Position numbers and translations under genes: made by a program
Part shown: positions 6,916 to 16,084 of the stretch, in pieces
Numbering within the stretch: position 1 is the stretch's first letter
Layout of the letters: every line of letters begins with the position of its first letter
Origin: Bombilactobacillus apium
Lineage (GTDB): Bacteria; Bacillota; Bacilli; Lactobacillales; Lactobacillaceae
Direction of reading: 5' to 3'
Assembly (NCBI RefSeq): GCF_013385145.1
Contig: NZ_JABZEC010000007.1
Location: 1-53,922, forward strand
DNA length: 53,922 bases
The notes under the pieces: generated by a model
What the model was told of the DNA's origin: nothing
The model's input: the letters and a program-made list of their open reading frames with translations, nothing else
Databases searched by the model: none

Positions 6916-8652
6916 ATGGGAATTTTTCGCAAATTAGCGTGGTTTTTTCGCCTGCAAAAACGCCGCTATTTAGTCGGGGTTGTTTTTCTAGTCTTAACGG
7001 CCTTCACTAATCTCGTGATTCCTCGCTCAATTGGCCAATTTGCCGACTGGGCTAACCAGCATCAGTTGACTTGGCCCCGCTTAGGAATCCTTTTGGGATT
7101 AATCACAATTGCGGGTCTCTTGCAGTACTGGTTTCGCTATATTTGGCGGAATCAGATTTGGGGAGGCGCGGCAGATCTTGAGCGCCAGCTGCGGGGAAAG
7201 TTGTTTCAACATTACTTAGCGATGGATGATACTTTTTTTAAGCGGCATCGGATTGGTGATTTGATGGCTCGTTGTACCAATGATATTTCGGCGGTCCAAA
7301 ATGTTGCCGGGGTAGGAATTTTAACCTTAGCAGATTCCATTATCACTGGAGGCACAACAATTATCGCCATGATTGTTTTGGTTAACTGGAAATTAACCTT
7401 GATCGCTATCTTGCCACTGCCATTTTTAGCCTTGATGGCAAAAGTCTTGGGGGATAAATTGCACGCTAACTTTGCGAAGTCTCAAGCAGCCTTTGCGCAG
7501 TTAAGCAATAAAACCCAAGAAAGCATGACGGGAATTAAAGTCATTAAGACTTTAGGGCAAGAAGAAGCCGATATCGCAGACTTCAATAAGAAAGTCGAAC
7601 AAACAATCAATATTAATCGCCACGTGAATCGAGTAGATGCCCTATTTGATCCCTTAACAAGTATTATTATCGGTTTAACTTACGTGATTACCATTGTTTA
7701 TGGCTCACATTTAGTGCTCCAAAAGCAGATCACTATTGGACAATTGATCGCCTTTGTCGGTTATATCAATGCCCTAATTTGGCCGATGTTTGCGATTGGG
7801 CGTCTATTCAATGTCTTGGAACGGGGAAACGCCAGTTATGATCGGATTCAAGCCCTCTTAGCTGAGACCGCCTTGGTCCAAGAACCTGCCCAAGCCCAAC
7901 TAGTTCCCGCCCAGCCAGATCTGGTCGTTGACATTCAGAGCTTTCACTATCCTGATAGTCAACAATTAGTCTTACAAAAAATTAATTTTCAGTTACCTTT
8001 TGGGAAAACCTTGGGAATTGTCGGTCGCATTGGTAGTGGGAAAAGTACGCTAGTGAAATTATTATTACGGCGGTTTGACAATTATCAAGGGCAAATTACT
8101 CTGGGAGGGATTGATTTGCGCAAGCTCCAACTTGACAGTTTGCGGGCCAGCTTTAGTTACGTCCCACAAGAAAATTTTTTATTCTCAACGACGATCGAAA
8201 ATAATATTCGTTTTGGTAACTATCAAAGCCCTAAACAACTGGTGATTGCGGCTGCTCAAGTGGGAGCAATTGATCCTGATATCGCTAAGTTACCGGCGGG
8301 TTATCAGACCATGGTTGGTGAGAAGGGGATGTCTTTATCTGGAGGTCAACAACAACGTTTGGCTTTGGCTCGAGCTTTACTGCCCCAACCAGCAATTTTA
8401 ATTCTTGATGATTCGACCTCGGCTTTAGATGCCAAGACGGAAGTAAAAATTAATCATAATCTGCGCCAATTAAAGACAGCTCAATCAAAGATTATTATTT
8501 CTCAAAGATTGCGAAGTGTGATGGATGCTGATGAAATCTTGGTCCTAGATCAGGGGAAAATTATTCAGCGGGGACGGCATGCCAAGCTAATTCAAACTAC
8601 AGGTTGGTATGCTCAAATGTGGCAACGCCAACAATTAAACTTACAAAAGTAG
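6916..8652 (+). CDS. Heterodimeric ABC exporter, subunit with degenerate ATPase site (LmrC/YheI-like)
   Basis: One half of a two-gene multidrug-type ABC exporter. The 578 residues hold six transmembrane helices (about 15-310) fused to an ATPase domain. Walker A is GRIGSGKST at 370-378, the signature LSGGQQQ starts at 474, and Walker B ends LDD with Asp499 in the place of the catalytic Glu. The switch position reads ISQR, with Gln530 instead of His. These changes mark the non-catalytic site of asymmetric exporters such as BmrCD and LmrCD. ATG 6916 follows AAGGAG. The partner starts 9 bases after the stop. Substrate is unknown; drugs, lipids or peptides are possible. Confidence 0.92.
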   Translation: MGIFRKLAWFFRLQKRRYLVGVVFLVLTAFTNLVIPRSIGQFADWANQHQLTWPRLGILLGLITIAGLLQYWFRYIWRNQIWGGAADLERQLRGKLFQHYLAMDDTFFKRHRIGDLMARCTNDISAVQNVAGVGILTLADSIITGGTTIIAMIVLVNWKLTLIAILPLPFLALMAKVLGDKLHANFAKSQAAFAQLSNKTQESMTGIKVIKTLGQEEADIADFNKKVEQTININRHVNRVDALFDPLTSIIIGLTYVITIVYGSHLVLQKQITIGQLIAFVGYINALIWPMFAIGRLFNVLERGNASYDRIQALLAETALVQEPAQAQLVPAQPDLVVDIQSFHYPDSQQLVLQKINFQLPFGKTLGIVGRIGSGKSTLVKLLLRRFDNYQGQITLGGIDLRKLQLDSLRASFSYVPQENFLFSTTIENNIRFGNYQSPKQLVIAAAQVGAIDPDIAKLPAGYQTMVGEKGMSLSGGQQQRLALARALLPQPAILILDDSTSALDAKTEVKINHNLRQLKTAQSKIIISQRLRSVMDADEILVLDQGKIIQRGRHAKLIQTTGWYAQMWQRQQLNLQK

Positions 8653-8661
8653 GAGGCTTTT

Positions 8662-10437
8662 ATGGATCAACACAATGCACCGGCCAGTCTTTCTGTTCGG
8701 GAACAAAGAAAAATTGTCACCCGCTTATTTGGCTTTGCTGTCAAATATCACACCTCCTTTTTGTGGGCCAGTTTGGCGGTTGTGGTCCAGTCAGTGATAA
8801 GTGTTTTATTACCTCACTTTCTACAGTATTATATGGATACTTATCTTGTTCGCTCGACTTTAACGGAGAAGCTAATCTGGGGCTGTGCGCTTTTATATTT
8901 CTTGGGCGTTATCTTACGAGCTGGGGCCCAATTTCTCACGACCTTCGCTTTTAATATGGGGAGCGAATATATGCTGGAGGATTTACGTCGAACCCTCTTT
9001 GCTAAATTACACCGTTTGGGAATGAGTTATTTTGACCGCACAGCAGCTGGTTCAATTGTTTCTCGGGTTAATAATGATACAATGTCTATTTCGGACTTTA
9101 TGCAGGTCTTTTTATCGGCCATAATTGGTATTGTTTCAATTGTCGTTGCTTTAGGAGCCATGTTTTGGACCGATTGGGTGGTCGCTGTAGCCGTCTTGTT
9201 ATTTTTACCAGTTTTAATTTGGGCCATTTGGCTTTACAGCAAATACAGTTCCAGTGCTTATCGTTATATGCGGCATAAGTTGAGTGAGATCAATACCAAA
9301 ATCAGCGAGACTATTCAAGGAATTGCGATTGTGCAAAACTTTCGTCAACAGGGACGAATCCAAGCAGAATTTGAAAAGACTAATCAACAGTATTTGCGGT
9401 CGCGGCAATCAATGATTCGAATTAATTCACTCTTGTTAGCACCAATTGTGAGCTTACTTTATACCTTAGCTTTAGTTGCTGCGATGGGCTTGTTAGGACT
9501 TCATGCGCATCAAGGTTTGCTCCAGGCAGGAATGATTTATGCTTTTACAACTTATGTTAGTCAATTTTTTAATCCAATTATTAATTTAATGGATACCTTG
9601 TCCTTCTTTCAAGATGGGGTTGTTGCCGGTTCGCGAGCTTTTAAAATTTTGGATAGTCAAGAATATGGTCCGCAGCAAAAAGTGACTAAGCTGCAGGAAA
9701 TTACCCGCGGAGCCGTTGAATTTCGGCACGTTAGTTTTGCTTATCCTGGTGGACCTGAAGTTTTACATGATGTTTCTTTCAAATTGGAACCCGGACAGAC
9801 CTTAGGGATTGTCGGACCAACTGGCAGCGGAAAAAGTACGATGATTAATATCATGTTGCGCTTTTATGAATATGGTCAAGGACAAATTTTAATTGATGGA
9901 ATTGATTTGCGAAACCTAGATCTGGTGGAAATTCGGCAAAAGATTGGGCTGGTTTTGCAAAGTGCTAGTTTATTTTATGGGGATGTTAATTTTAATATTC
10001 GCTTGTATAATAATGAAATTAGTGATTCACAAATTAATGCGGCAGCCCAATTAGTTCATGCAGACGAATTTATTGAACAATTGCCCAAACAATATCAAAC
10101 GGTTTTGACAGCGCAAGGCAACTTATCCGCGGGTCAAAAGCAGTTAATTGCTTTTGCTAGAACCGTTGTCTTTAATCCGCGGATTTTAGTTTTAGATGAA
10201 GCGACCGCCAATATCGATACTCAAACTGAAGATTTAATTCAAACTGGTCTCCGTGAGTTACAAGCAGGGCGGACCACAATTGCGATTGCTCATCGCTTAT
10301 CAACTATTAAAGATGCCGATCAAATTTTGGTCCTGCAGGCGGGTAGAGTCATTGAACGTGGAACCCATGAAAGTCTCTTGGCTCAAAAAGGAAGTTACTA
10401 TGAACTTTATCGGTTGCAGGAGCAAAACCAATCGTAG
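8662..10437 (+). CDS. Heterodimeric ABC exporter, subunit with canonical ATPase residues (LmrD/YheH-like)
   Basis: Second half of the exporter, 591 residues, with six transmembrane helices (about 30-325) and an ATPase domain. Walker A is GPTGSGKST at 385-393, the signature is LSAGQKQ from 488, Walker B ends LDE with Glu513 present, and the switch His544 is in IAHRLSTI. LSAGQKQ and LDEATANID are usual for the BmrD/LmrD subunit. The start ATG follows AGGAGG within the 9-base gap to the first subunit, so both are made from one message. The pair should form one consensus and one degenerate ATP site. Confidence 0.92.
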   Translation: MDQHNAPASLSVREQRKIVTRLFGFAVKYHTSFLWASLAVVVQSVISVLLPHFLQYYMDTYLVRSTLTEKLIWGCALLYFLGVILRAGAQFLTTFAFNMGSEYMLEDLRRTLFAKLHRLGMSYFDRTAAGSIVSRVNNDTMSISDFMQVFLSAIIGIVSIVVALGAMFWTDWVVAVAVLLFLPVLIWAIWLYSKYSSSAYRYMRHKLSEINTKISETIQGIAIVQNFRQQGRIQAEFEKTNQQYLRSRQSMIRINSLLLAPIVSLLYTLALVAAMGLLGLHAHQGLLQAGMIYAFTTYVSQFFNPIINLMDTLSFFQDGVVAGSRAFKILDSQEYGPQQKVTKLQEITRGAVEFRHVSFAYPGGPEVLHDVSFKLEPGQTLGIVGPTGSGKSTMINIMLRFYEYGQGQILIDGIDLRNLDLVEIRQKIGLVLQSASLFYGDVNFNIRLYNNEISDSQINAAAQLVHADEFIEQLPKQYQTVLTAQGNLSAGQKQLIAFARTVVFNPRILVLDEATANIDTQTEDLIQTGLRELQAGRTTIAIAHRLSTIKDADQILVLQAGRVIERGTHESLLAQKGSYYELYRLQEQNQS

Positions 10438-10514
10438 GAAATCAATTATAGGATTGATAAACTTTAACTTTTAAGAGTTTACTTGCAAAAAAATGGAGAT
10501 TAATTTTAATGATT

Positions 10515-10556
10515 GAACAAAAGATTATAATCCCGATGAGATTGGGATTTTTGTTC
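10515..10556 (+). terminator. Intrinsic terminator after the ABC exporter operon
   Basis: AATCCC (10529-10534) and GGGATT (10544-10549) form the inner stem and GAACAAAA pairs with TTTTTGTTC outside it. The T-run is part of the outer stem, so the hairpin could act in both directions. Confidence 0.65.
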
Positions 10557-10608
10557 CTTAAGACAACTAGTAAGTACCCCAGAGAGAGTTGTGGTCGAAT
10601 AATCTGAC

Positions 10609-10636
10609 TTGAATTTTGAGGGTAATCATATATCAT
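10609..10636 (+). promoter_or_regulatory. Possible promoter of the autolysin gene
   Basis: TTGAAT at 10609-10614 and TATCAT at 10631-10636 are 16 bases apart, about 75 bases before the ATG at 10712. Confidence 0.45.
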
Positions 10637-10711
10637 AAGTAATATAGAAATGATTTCTAGCTTGGAATGCTGATTTCAATTCCGTTCTAAGATGAGAGAG
10701 GAAGTTTTGTT

Positions 10712-12994
10712 ATGAGTAAAATCCCCAGAGCTGTCACTTTAGGACTAATTTGTCCGTTATTATTAACGGGTCTTACTGTCCATAAGTCGTCAGCAGCAAC
10801 TAGTAACTCGGAACGGCAACAAAATGTTCAAGTTACGAACGACCAAAAACAGGCTAAGACGGAGGCAATAACTTCTAAGGTAACTCCTAAGGAAGTAGCA
10901 ACTCCAGAAAAGACTGCTGAAACTAAAGCAGAAGCTGATCAAGCAAGTCAGGCGTCGGCAGCAAGTTCTGAATCAGAAAAGGCGGCTACACCAGTGCAAG
11001 CAACCGAAACTGATGCGTCGACTCCAGCAGCTGGTCAAGATCAAGCAGAAAACCAGCAAGCTACTGAACAAACTAAGGCTGAACCAGAACAAACAACGAC
11101 CTCGACAGAAACGCCGACAGTTGCGACCCATACTCCAGCCGAAGAACCAGCAACTAGTGCCAATTCTGAACAGCAGACGCCAGCTCTAGAAACACCGGTA
11201 ACCACTCCAGCCAGCGATAAAAGCGATAAAACTGAAGCGCAGACACCGGCTCCAGCAAAAACCCCAGCTGAAACGCCGACGGTTAACCAAGAACAAGCAA
11301 AGCCCGAGGCTCAAAAGGAAAAGGTTGTTACCCCAGCACCAAAAGCACCAACTTCAGTGACTCCGGTACAAAAAGTTGTCCCAACTACGCCGAAGACTGC
11401 TACTCCTCAACAAAACTTAGCTCAAATGAAAACCTTAATTAGTAAGATCATGAACTATACTGTGACTGCTTCTGAACAACAGGCTTTTTTGGCTGCTATT
11501 AAAGAAGGAGCTTTAGAAGGTTGGCGCCAATATGGAATCCTACCTTCTATTACTGCTGCTCAAGCAATCTTAGAAAGTTACTGGGGTCAGTCACAATTAG
11601 CAACTGATGGCCACAACTTATTTGGAATTAAAGGTCAATATGAAGGTCAAAGCATTACTTATCCAACTCGGGAATATGTCAATGGAAAGTACATTACTAT
11701 CCAAGCTCAATTCCGGAAATATCCTGACTGGGCTTCCAGTATTATCGATCATGGTTACTTCTTAAACGTTAATTCTCGTTATGCTAACTTAATTCGGGAG
11801 ACTGACTACCGTCGGGTTGCGCAACTCTTATCCCAAGACGGTTATGCTACTGATCCTAACTATGCTCAAAGTTTGATTAATTTTATCGAAACTTATAATT
11901 TACAAGCCTGGGATAAAGAAATTACCGGGATTACACCTAATGTACCTGGTTTGAATGTCCAAGCAGCGTCTGGTTCTTACAAGTTCACTGTGGATACCAA
12001 CATTCGGACAGCCCCAAGTACTAGTGCCCAAATTGTAGGTCAGTATAAGAAGGGAGAAACGGTTAACTACAACGGAAAAGTTGACTCTGAAGGTTATACT
12101 TGGTTACGTTACACCTCTTATAATGGGACAACTCACTATGTAGCTGTAGTGAACGGCAGTCTTAATCAGGGCTCTCAAAATACTCAACCACAAAAACCGG
12201 CTGATACGCAGAAGCCAACCGATACGCAAAAACCGGCTGATACGCAGAAACCGACTGATATCCAGAAGCCGCAGCAGACAGTTAAGAACGAAAGTGGTTC
12301 TTACAAGTTCACAGTAACTACTAATATTCGGACCGCAGCTAGCACCAAGGCTCAGATTGTTGGTCAATACCAAAAAGGAGAAACCGTTAATTATAATGGG
12401 AAAGTTGATGCTGAAGGTTATACTTGGTTACGTTATACCTCTTATAATGGGACAACTCATTATGTAGCTGTTGTTAATGGTCAAGTATCTACCCCCGCTC
12501 CAGCTAAGCCGAGTGCTCCTAAGCCGACGACACCGAAACCTCAGCAACCAACAGTCACAAATCAAAGTGGTTCCTACCGTTTCAATTCGACTACTAATAT
12601 TCGGACGGCTCCAAGTACGAATGCCCAAATCGTTGGTCAATATACGGCCGGAGAAACGGTTCGTTATAACGGAACTGTTCAAGCTGATGGTTATACTTGG
12701 ATGAAGTACCAAAGTTATTCGGGAGCAACTCATTACGTGGCTCAAACTGGCAGCAATTATAAAACGCCAGTTAAAGCTTCGACTCCTGCTCAAGTGCATA
12801 ATAATCGAGGAGCTTATCGCTTTAACTCAACGACTAATATTCGGACGGCTCCAAGTACAAATGCCCAAATCGTTGGTCAATATACAGCAGGTGAAACAGT
12901 TTACTATACCGGAACTGTTCAAGCCAACGGTTATACTTGGATGAAATACCAAAGTTACTCTGGTCGGACTTGTTACGTTGCCGCTACCAACTAA
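10712..12994 (+). CDS. Secreted GH73 peptidoglycan hydrolase with four SH3b repeats
   Basis: A cell-wall autolysin of 760 residues. Parts in order: signal peptide with AVTLGLICPLLLTGLTV (cut near residue 30), a long Ala/Thr/Glu/Pro/Gln-rich linker to about 235, a GH73 (Flg_glucosaminidase) domain at about 255-400 with catalytic Glu288 in AILESYWGQS and the mark NLFGIKG, then SH3b wall-binding repeats beginning near residues 421, 529, 620 and 700. A short KPADTQ/KPTDTQ repeat links the first two. GH73 enzymes cleave the N-acetylglucosaminyl bond of peptidoglycan, often for daughter-cell separation. ATG 10712 follows GAGAGGAAG. There is no LPXTG anchor, so attachment should depend on the SH3b repeats. 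Confidence 0.93.
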   Translation: MSKIPRAVTLGLICPLLLTGLTVHKSSAATSNSERQQNVQVTNDQKQAKTEAITSKVTPKEVATPEKTAETKAEADQASQASAASSESEKAATPVQATETDASTPAAGQDQAENQQATEQTKAEPEQTTTSTETPTVATHTPAEEPATSANSEQQTPALETPVTTPASDKSDKTEAQTPAPAKTPAETPTVNQEQAKPEAQKEKVVTPAPKAPTSVTPVQKVVPTTPKTATPQQNLAQMKTLISKIMNYTVTASEQQAFLAAIKEGALEGWRQYGILPSITAAQAILESYWGQSQLATDGHNLFGIKGQYEGQSITYPTREYVNGKYITIQAQFRKYPDWASSIIDHGYFLNVNSRYANLIRETDYRRVAQLLSQDGYATDPNYAQSLINFIETYNLQAWDKEITGITPNVPGLNVQAASGSYKFTVDTNIRTAPSTSAQIVGQYKKGETVNYNGKVDSEGYTWLRYTSYNGTTHYVAVVNGSLNQGSQNTQPQKPADTQKPTDTQKPADTQKPTDIQKPQQTVKNESGSYKFTVTTNIRTAASTKAQIVGQYQKGETVNYNGKVDAEGYTWLRYTSYNGTTHYVAVVNGQVSTPAPAKPSAPKPTTPKPQQPTVTNQSGSYRFNSTTNIRTAPSTNAQIVGQYTAGETVRYNGTVQADGYTWMKYQSYSGATHYVAQTGSNYKTPVKASTPAQVHNNRGAYRFNSTTNIRTAPSTNAQIVGQYTAGETVYYTGTVQANGYTWMKYQSYSGRTCYVAATN
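11972..12991 (+). repeat. Four tandem SH3b-coding repeats
   Basis: Units begin near 11972, 12296, 12569 and 12809, each about 180 bases, with a core reading TNIRTAPSTxAQIVGQY followed by GYTW. Units 1 and 2 are nearly identical over long stretches, as are units 3 and 4, so the array looks like two rounds of duplication. Such DNA can change copy number by recombination. Confidence 0.85.
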
Positions 12995-13015
12995 TTTATA
13001 AAAAATTGATTTAAC

Positions 13016-13063
13016 AAAAGCAATTAGAGGCTCATTAGGAGAGTTCACTAATTGCTTTTTGTT
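13016..13063 (+). terminator. Intrinsic terminator after the autolysin gene
   Basis: AAAAGCAATTAG (13016-13027) pairs perfectly with CTAATTGCTTTT (13048-13059), followed by more T. Confidence 0.85.
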
Positions 13064-13125
13064 TTGTCGAAAAGAGGATTGTCGGCACAATTACCCAAGT
13101 AGGGTGTTTATTTTTCTTAAATCGG

Positions 13126-13131
13126 TATAAT
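13126..13131 (+). promoter_or_regulatory. -10 box just before the arsR-like pseudogene
   Basis: A consensus TATAAT ends only 6 bases before the ATG at 13138. If used, the message would be leaderless. No good -35 is visible at 17 bases (GGTGTT). Confidence 0.45.
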
Positions 13132-13137
13132 AGTTTT

Positions 13138-13428
13138 ATGAATTTCAAACAATCTCATCAAGAAGCAGTAAACTAGCGGATCTTTTTTGCACTTTCAGAT
13201 TCGGGAAGATATAAGATCATCCGCCCACTTTATCGCATGAATCGGGAAATTGGGTGTAATCAATTAAACGAGCATTTAGCAATCAATAAGTCGACCTTGT
13301 CTTATCATTTGCGAATTCTGCGAGAAGTGGGCTTGATTTCCATGAGAAATGAAGGTCGTAAGAAATTTGTCAGCTTAAATAAGGAGCAAATTGATGACCT
13401 TTTACCTGGATTACTAGCGCGACTATAA
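13138..13428 (+). pseudogene. ArsR-family winged-helix regulator with an in-frame stop
   Basis: From ATG 13138 the frame reads MNFKQSHQEAVN, then TAG at 13174-13176, then continues in the same frame as RIFFALSDSGRYKIIRPLYR to 13428. The last part carries the ArsR helix-turn-helix NKSTLSYHLRILREVGLI followed by the wing RNEGRKKFVSLN. Apart from the stop, the whole 96-codon gene is intact, which suggests recent loss. ATG 13237 could restart a 63-residue piece but has no good ribosome binding site. No metal-binding Cys pattern is visible. It lies directly before a broken MFS gene that it may once have controlled. Confidence 0.75.
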
Positions 13429-13445
13429 GTTGGTCGCTTCTTTTT
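13419..13445 (+). terminator. Possible terminator after the arsR-like pseudogene
   Basis: GCGAC (13419-13423) and GTCGC (13433-13437) form a short stem followed by TTCTTTTT. It overlaps the stop codon of the regulator. Confidence 0.5.
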
Positions 13446-13496
13446 AAGGACTATTGTTTGGTTATTATAAAACTATGGAACTAAAGAGGCAGTCTT

Positions 13497-13838
13497 ATGA
13501 ACCACAAACGATTTTTGGGACCTTTATTTTTAATTATGTTTATGATTGGCGCTGATAGCTTCTTAATCTCACCATTGTTACCCACCTTAGTGCGTTATTA
13601 CCATGTTTCAACGACAGTTTCCGGATTTTTGATTAGTAGGTTACGCAGGAGCCTCCTTAGTCATTGGTCCCATCTCTGATCGCTTTAATCGAAAGAAAAT
13701 CATGCTGAGTGGACTAACGGTTTTCATGCTGGCCACGATTGGCTGTGGTTTTGCTAATAGCTTTTTGACAATGCTAGTCGTTCGGTGTATTGCTGGGATG
13801 GCGTTAGTACTGGTGCGCAGGCCGCAGTCGGGATAAAC
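13497..13838 (+). pseudogene. MFS transporter, N-terminal fragment with frameshifts
   Basis: ATG 13497 opens a peptide MNHKRFLGPLFLIMFMIGAD with the first MFS helix and SPLLPTLVRYYHVS. Frame is lost near 13640 and continues in another frame with GYAGASLVIGPISDRFNRKK, which contains the MFS loop-2 motif (GPISDRFNRKK), followed by IGCGFANSFLTMLVVRCIAG. A second slip gives STGAQAAV and then homology ends near 13838. About 115 of roughly 400 codons remain, covering helices 1-4. The sequence then passes abruptly into BspA-type repeats, so a deletion has joined two unrelated genes. Confidence 0.75.
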
Positions 13839-13839
13839 C

Positions 13840-15907
13840 ATGGCAATGCTTGGCCTTGAGTCCCATATTCCTCTGAAATTACAAAAATCGAAATTGAAAC
13901 TGGAATTACCGCTACAGGTTCCATCAATGGTCTTTTCGCTTGGTTACCTAATCTAAATTCGGTTACAGGTCTAGAAAATCTGGATGTCAGTGGGGTAACA
14001 AAATTAACCGGTCTCTTTGCAGCTGACCATTCTTTAACGGATTTAAATTTTGGGAAGAATTGATAAGTAACCCAAAATACTAGTGCTTTTAAAAAGTTTT
14101 ATTATATAGATAAGCTAACTACAATTGGAGGCTTGGAAAATTGGAATGTTAGTAACTGGCGGAATCTAGGAACGATGTTTCTATATTCGAGTATCCAGAA
14201 ACTGGATTTGTCTGCCTGAAACTTATCACAGGCCACTTCGCCAACGAAGATGCTTGCGGGGTGCAGAGGTTTGACGACAGTTGGCACGGATGTTGGAAAC
14301 TGAGGTTGTGCAAAGGTTGAAAATCTTTCTTATCTTGTTTATGGCAATGCTTGGTTAACCTCGCTTACAGGATTAGATAAATGGAAAGTTAAGAAAGTTG
14401 TCGATACGTCTTATTTCCTTTACAATACTGGCGCTGGTCCTGATGGTACTACGGGGAACTTGGATTTACAGAGTTGGGATGTTTCTAACTGTAAAACCAT
14501 TGAAGGGATGTTTTCTGGAACTGGATACCAGAGCTTAATTTTAAGTAGCGGTTTTAGGGTTAAGGTTGCTCAAAATGGTACACTGGCCACTGGTGATATA
14601 CAGGGTCTGTTACTTGGGCTAGGGAAAACTTTTAGTAACTGTAATGCACTCAATACGATTGATTTAAGCTTATGAAATATTGATGCAGTTAGAAATATGT
14701 ATCAAGTCTTTAGTAGTTGCCAGAATATGAAGAGTGTAACTTTTCCTCCAGAATTTACGGCAGCTAATGTAGACACATTTCAACGCATGTTCACAGGTTG
14801 CTCCAAATGGACTCAAATAAATGATATTGCAAACTGGAATCCTTTAAAAGTAACCAATTTTAGTGAGATGTTTGAGTTTAATACAAGTTTGACTACTCTT
14901 AGTCTTGATAAGTGGGAGTTTACCCAGGCCACAGATCTTTCCTATATGTTTTGGGGATGTAGTAAATTAGTGGAAATAACAAAGCAAAACATTTTAAATT
15001 GGGATGTTTCTAAAGTGCTTAAGTTTTCTCTGGTAAGTTTTGATGAGAAACACAATCTTAGAGCCTATGACGGGATGTTTAATGGCTGTACTAAACTGCA
15101 AAAGCTACGGTTAGATGGCTGGCAGATTAATCCGAAAGCAATTATCCCAATGTTTTTCCAAGACTGTTCTCGACTTTCCTACCTAGTTTTAGGGGCAGGC
15201 TTTAGATTCAACGTTAGTTCGGGAACGGGTTGGGGGCCGGCAAACTATCGAAGAGGTTTTCCAGAAGCAGATTCGCCGCAAATTAGTTATTCAAAAAATT
15301 GGCGACAGATCAAAAACGATTCCGAAATTGAACAGCGAAGCTATGTCGGTGAGCCCTTTAACGACTCAAGCTTTACTAGCCCTTTATCAATCCTGGGGAG
15401 ACTGTGAATCGGCCTTATATTTGGGAGCCAGCTGATCGAGGAATTAAGCTGCAAAAGGTTCCCCAATCTTTGGCTTTCCAGTGGCCAATTTACAAGCAGG
15501 GTTTGGCGTCGCTCCAAACTGTTCCGAAATTTGAGCTTGAGGATACACGGACCGAGGCGGGCTGCAAAAAATAGAAAATAATTTTAAAAGCCCAATAGGG
15601 CGGCTCGTGGAAGAATCAGGATGGTAAAGAAATTGCGAACCAGAACGGTTGGCCTTTAGTGAACTCTAAATGCGAGGAGATTAAAAAAAGATTCTAAAAC
15701 TGTCATTTATGAAAGCCTTGCACCTACGGCAGCTTATACTAAGATTGATTATAATCTGAATCAACTTTTAAAAAATAATGCCATTCAAGTAAAGGTTGCT
15801 AAACAGTCGACAAGATTAGGTGAATTTTCAACTACTTTGAATTTCGAGTTAACTACTGAACCGTCGGCTAGTGCCGCAGCGGTTCCAACTATTCAAGTGC
15901 ATAGGTA
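13840..15907 (+). pseudogene. BspA/DUF285-repeat surface protein with C-terminal WxL domain, decayed
   Basis: Several frames, broken by stops and slips, encode DUF285 (BspA-type leucine-rich) repeats: GLENLDVSGVTKLTGLF, LDLQSWDVSNCKTIEGMF, a long open part from 14697 to 15407 with SLDKWEFTQATDLSYMFWGC, and ILNWDVSKV. From about 15410 the sequence resembles a WxL wall-binding domain: LAFQWPIY, FELEDTRTEAGCKK (compare DTRGTGAGWxL, with the Trp replaced by Cys and then a stop), NQDGKEI, and finally LGEFSTTLNFELTTEP, like the closing YTxTLTWTLxDxP. The gene has no start or signal peptide left. Intact relatives are wall-attached proteins of lactobacilli thought to bind host or plant surfaces. Confidence 0.7.
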
Positions 15908-15920
15908 AAACTATTCTTTA

Positions 15921-15963
15921 AGCTGTGATCTATTTCCCGAGGAGATAAGTCACAGTTTTTTTT
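15921..15963 (+). terminator. Intrinsic terminator after the WxL pseudogene
   Basis: CTGTGA (15923-15928) and TCACAG (15950-15955) close a stem with a partly paired interior, followed by eight T. It remains in place although the gene before it is dead. Confidence 0.65.
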
Positions 15964-16020
15964 AGATTTAGATATTTACTAGTAGTTTTTAAAAGTTAGG
16001 GTGTAGCTTTCTAAGACAAG

Positions 16021-16053
16021 CAAAAACAGCTCGACCAATAATGATCGAGCTGT
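16021..16053 (-). terminator. Intrinsic terminator after relP
   Basis: On the minus strand ACAGCTCGA (16053-16045) pairs with TCGAGCTGT (16034-16026), followed by TTTTTG. It ends the minus-strand group plsC-DASS-relP. Confidence 0.85.
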
Positions 16054-16084
16054 CAGGAGAAGTACAGTAATTAAAGTTTTATTT

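Noticed and set aside
11970-12994. Regular repeats that might be a CRISPR array
   Set aside because: Units are about 180 bases, lie in one open frame and encode SH3b domains; there are no short direct repeats with unique spacers here or elsewhere in the window.
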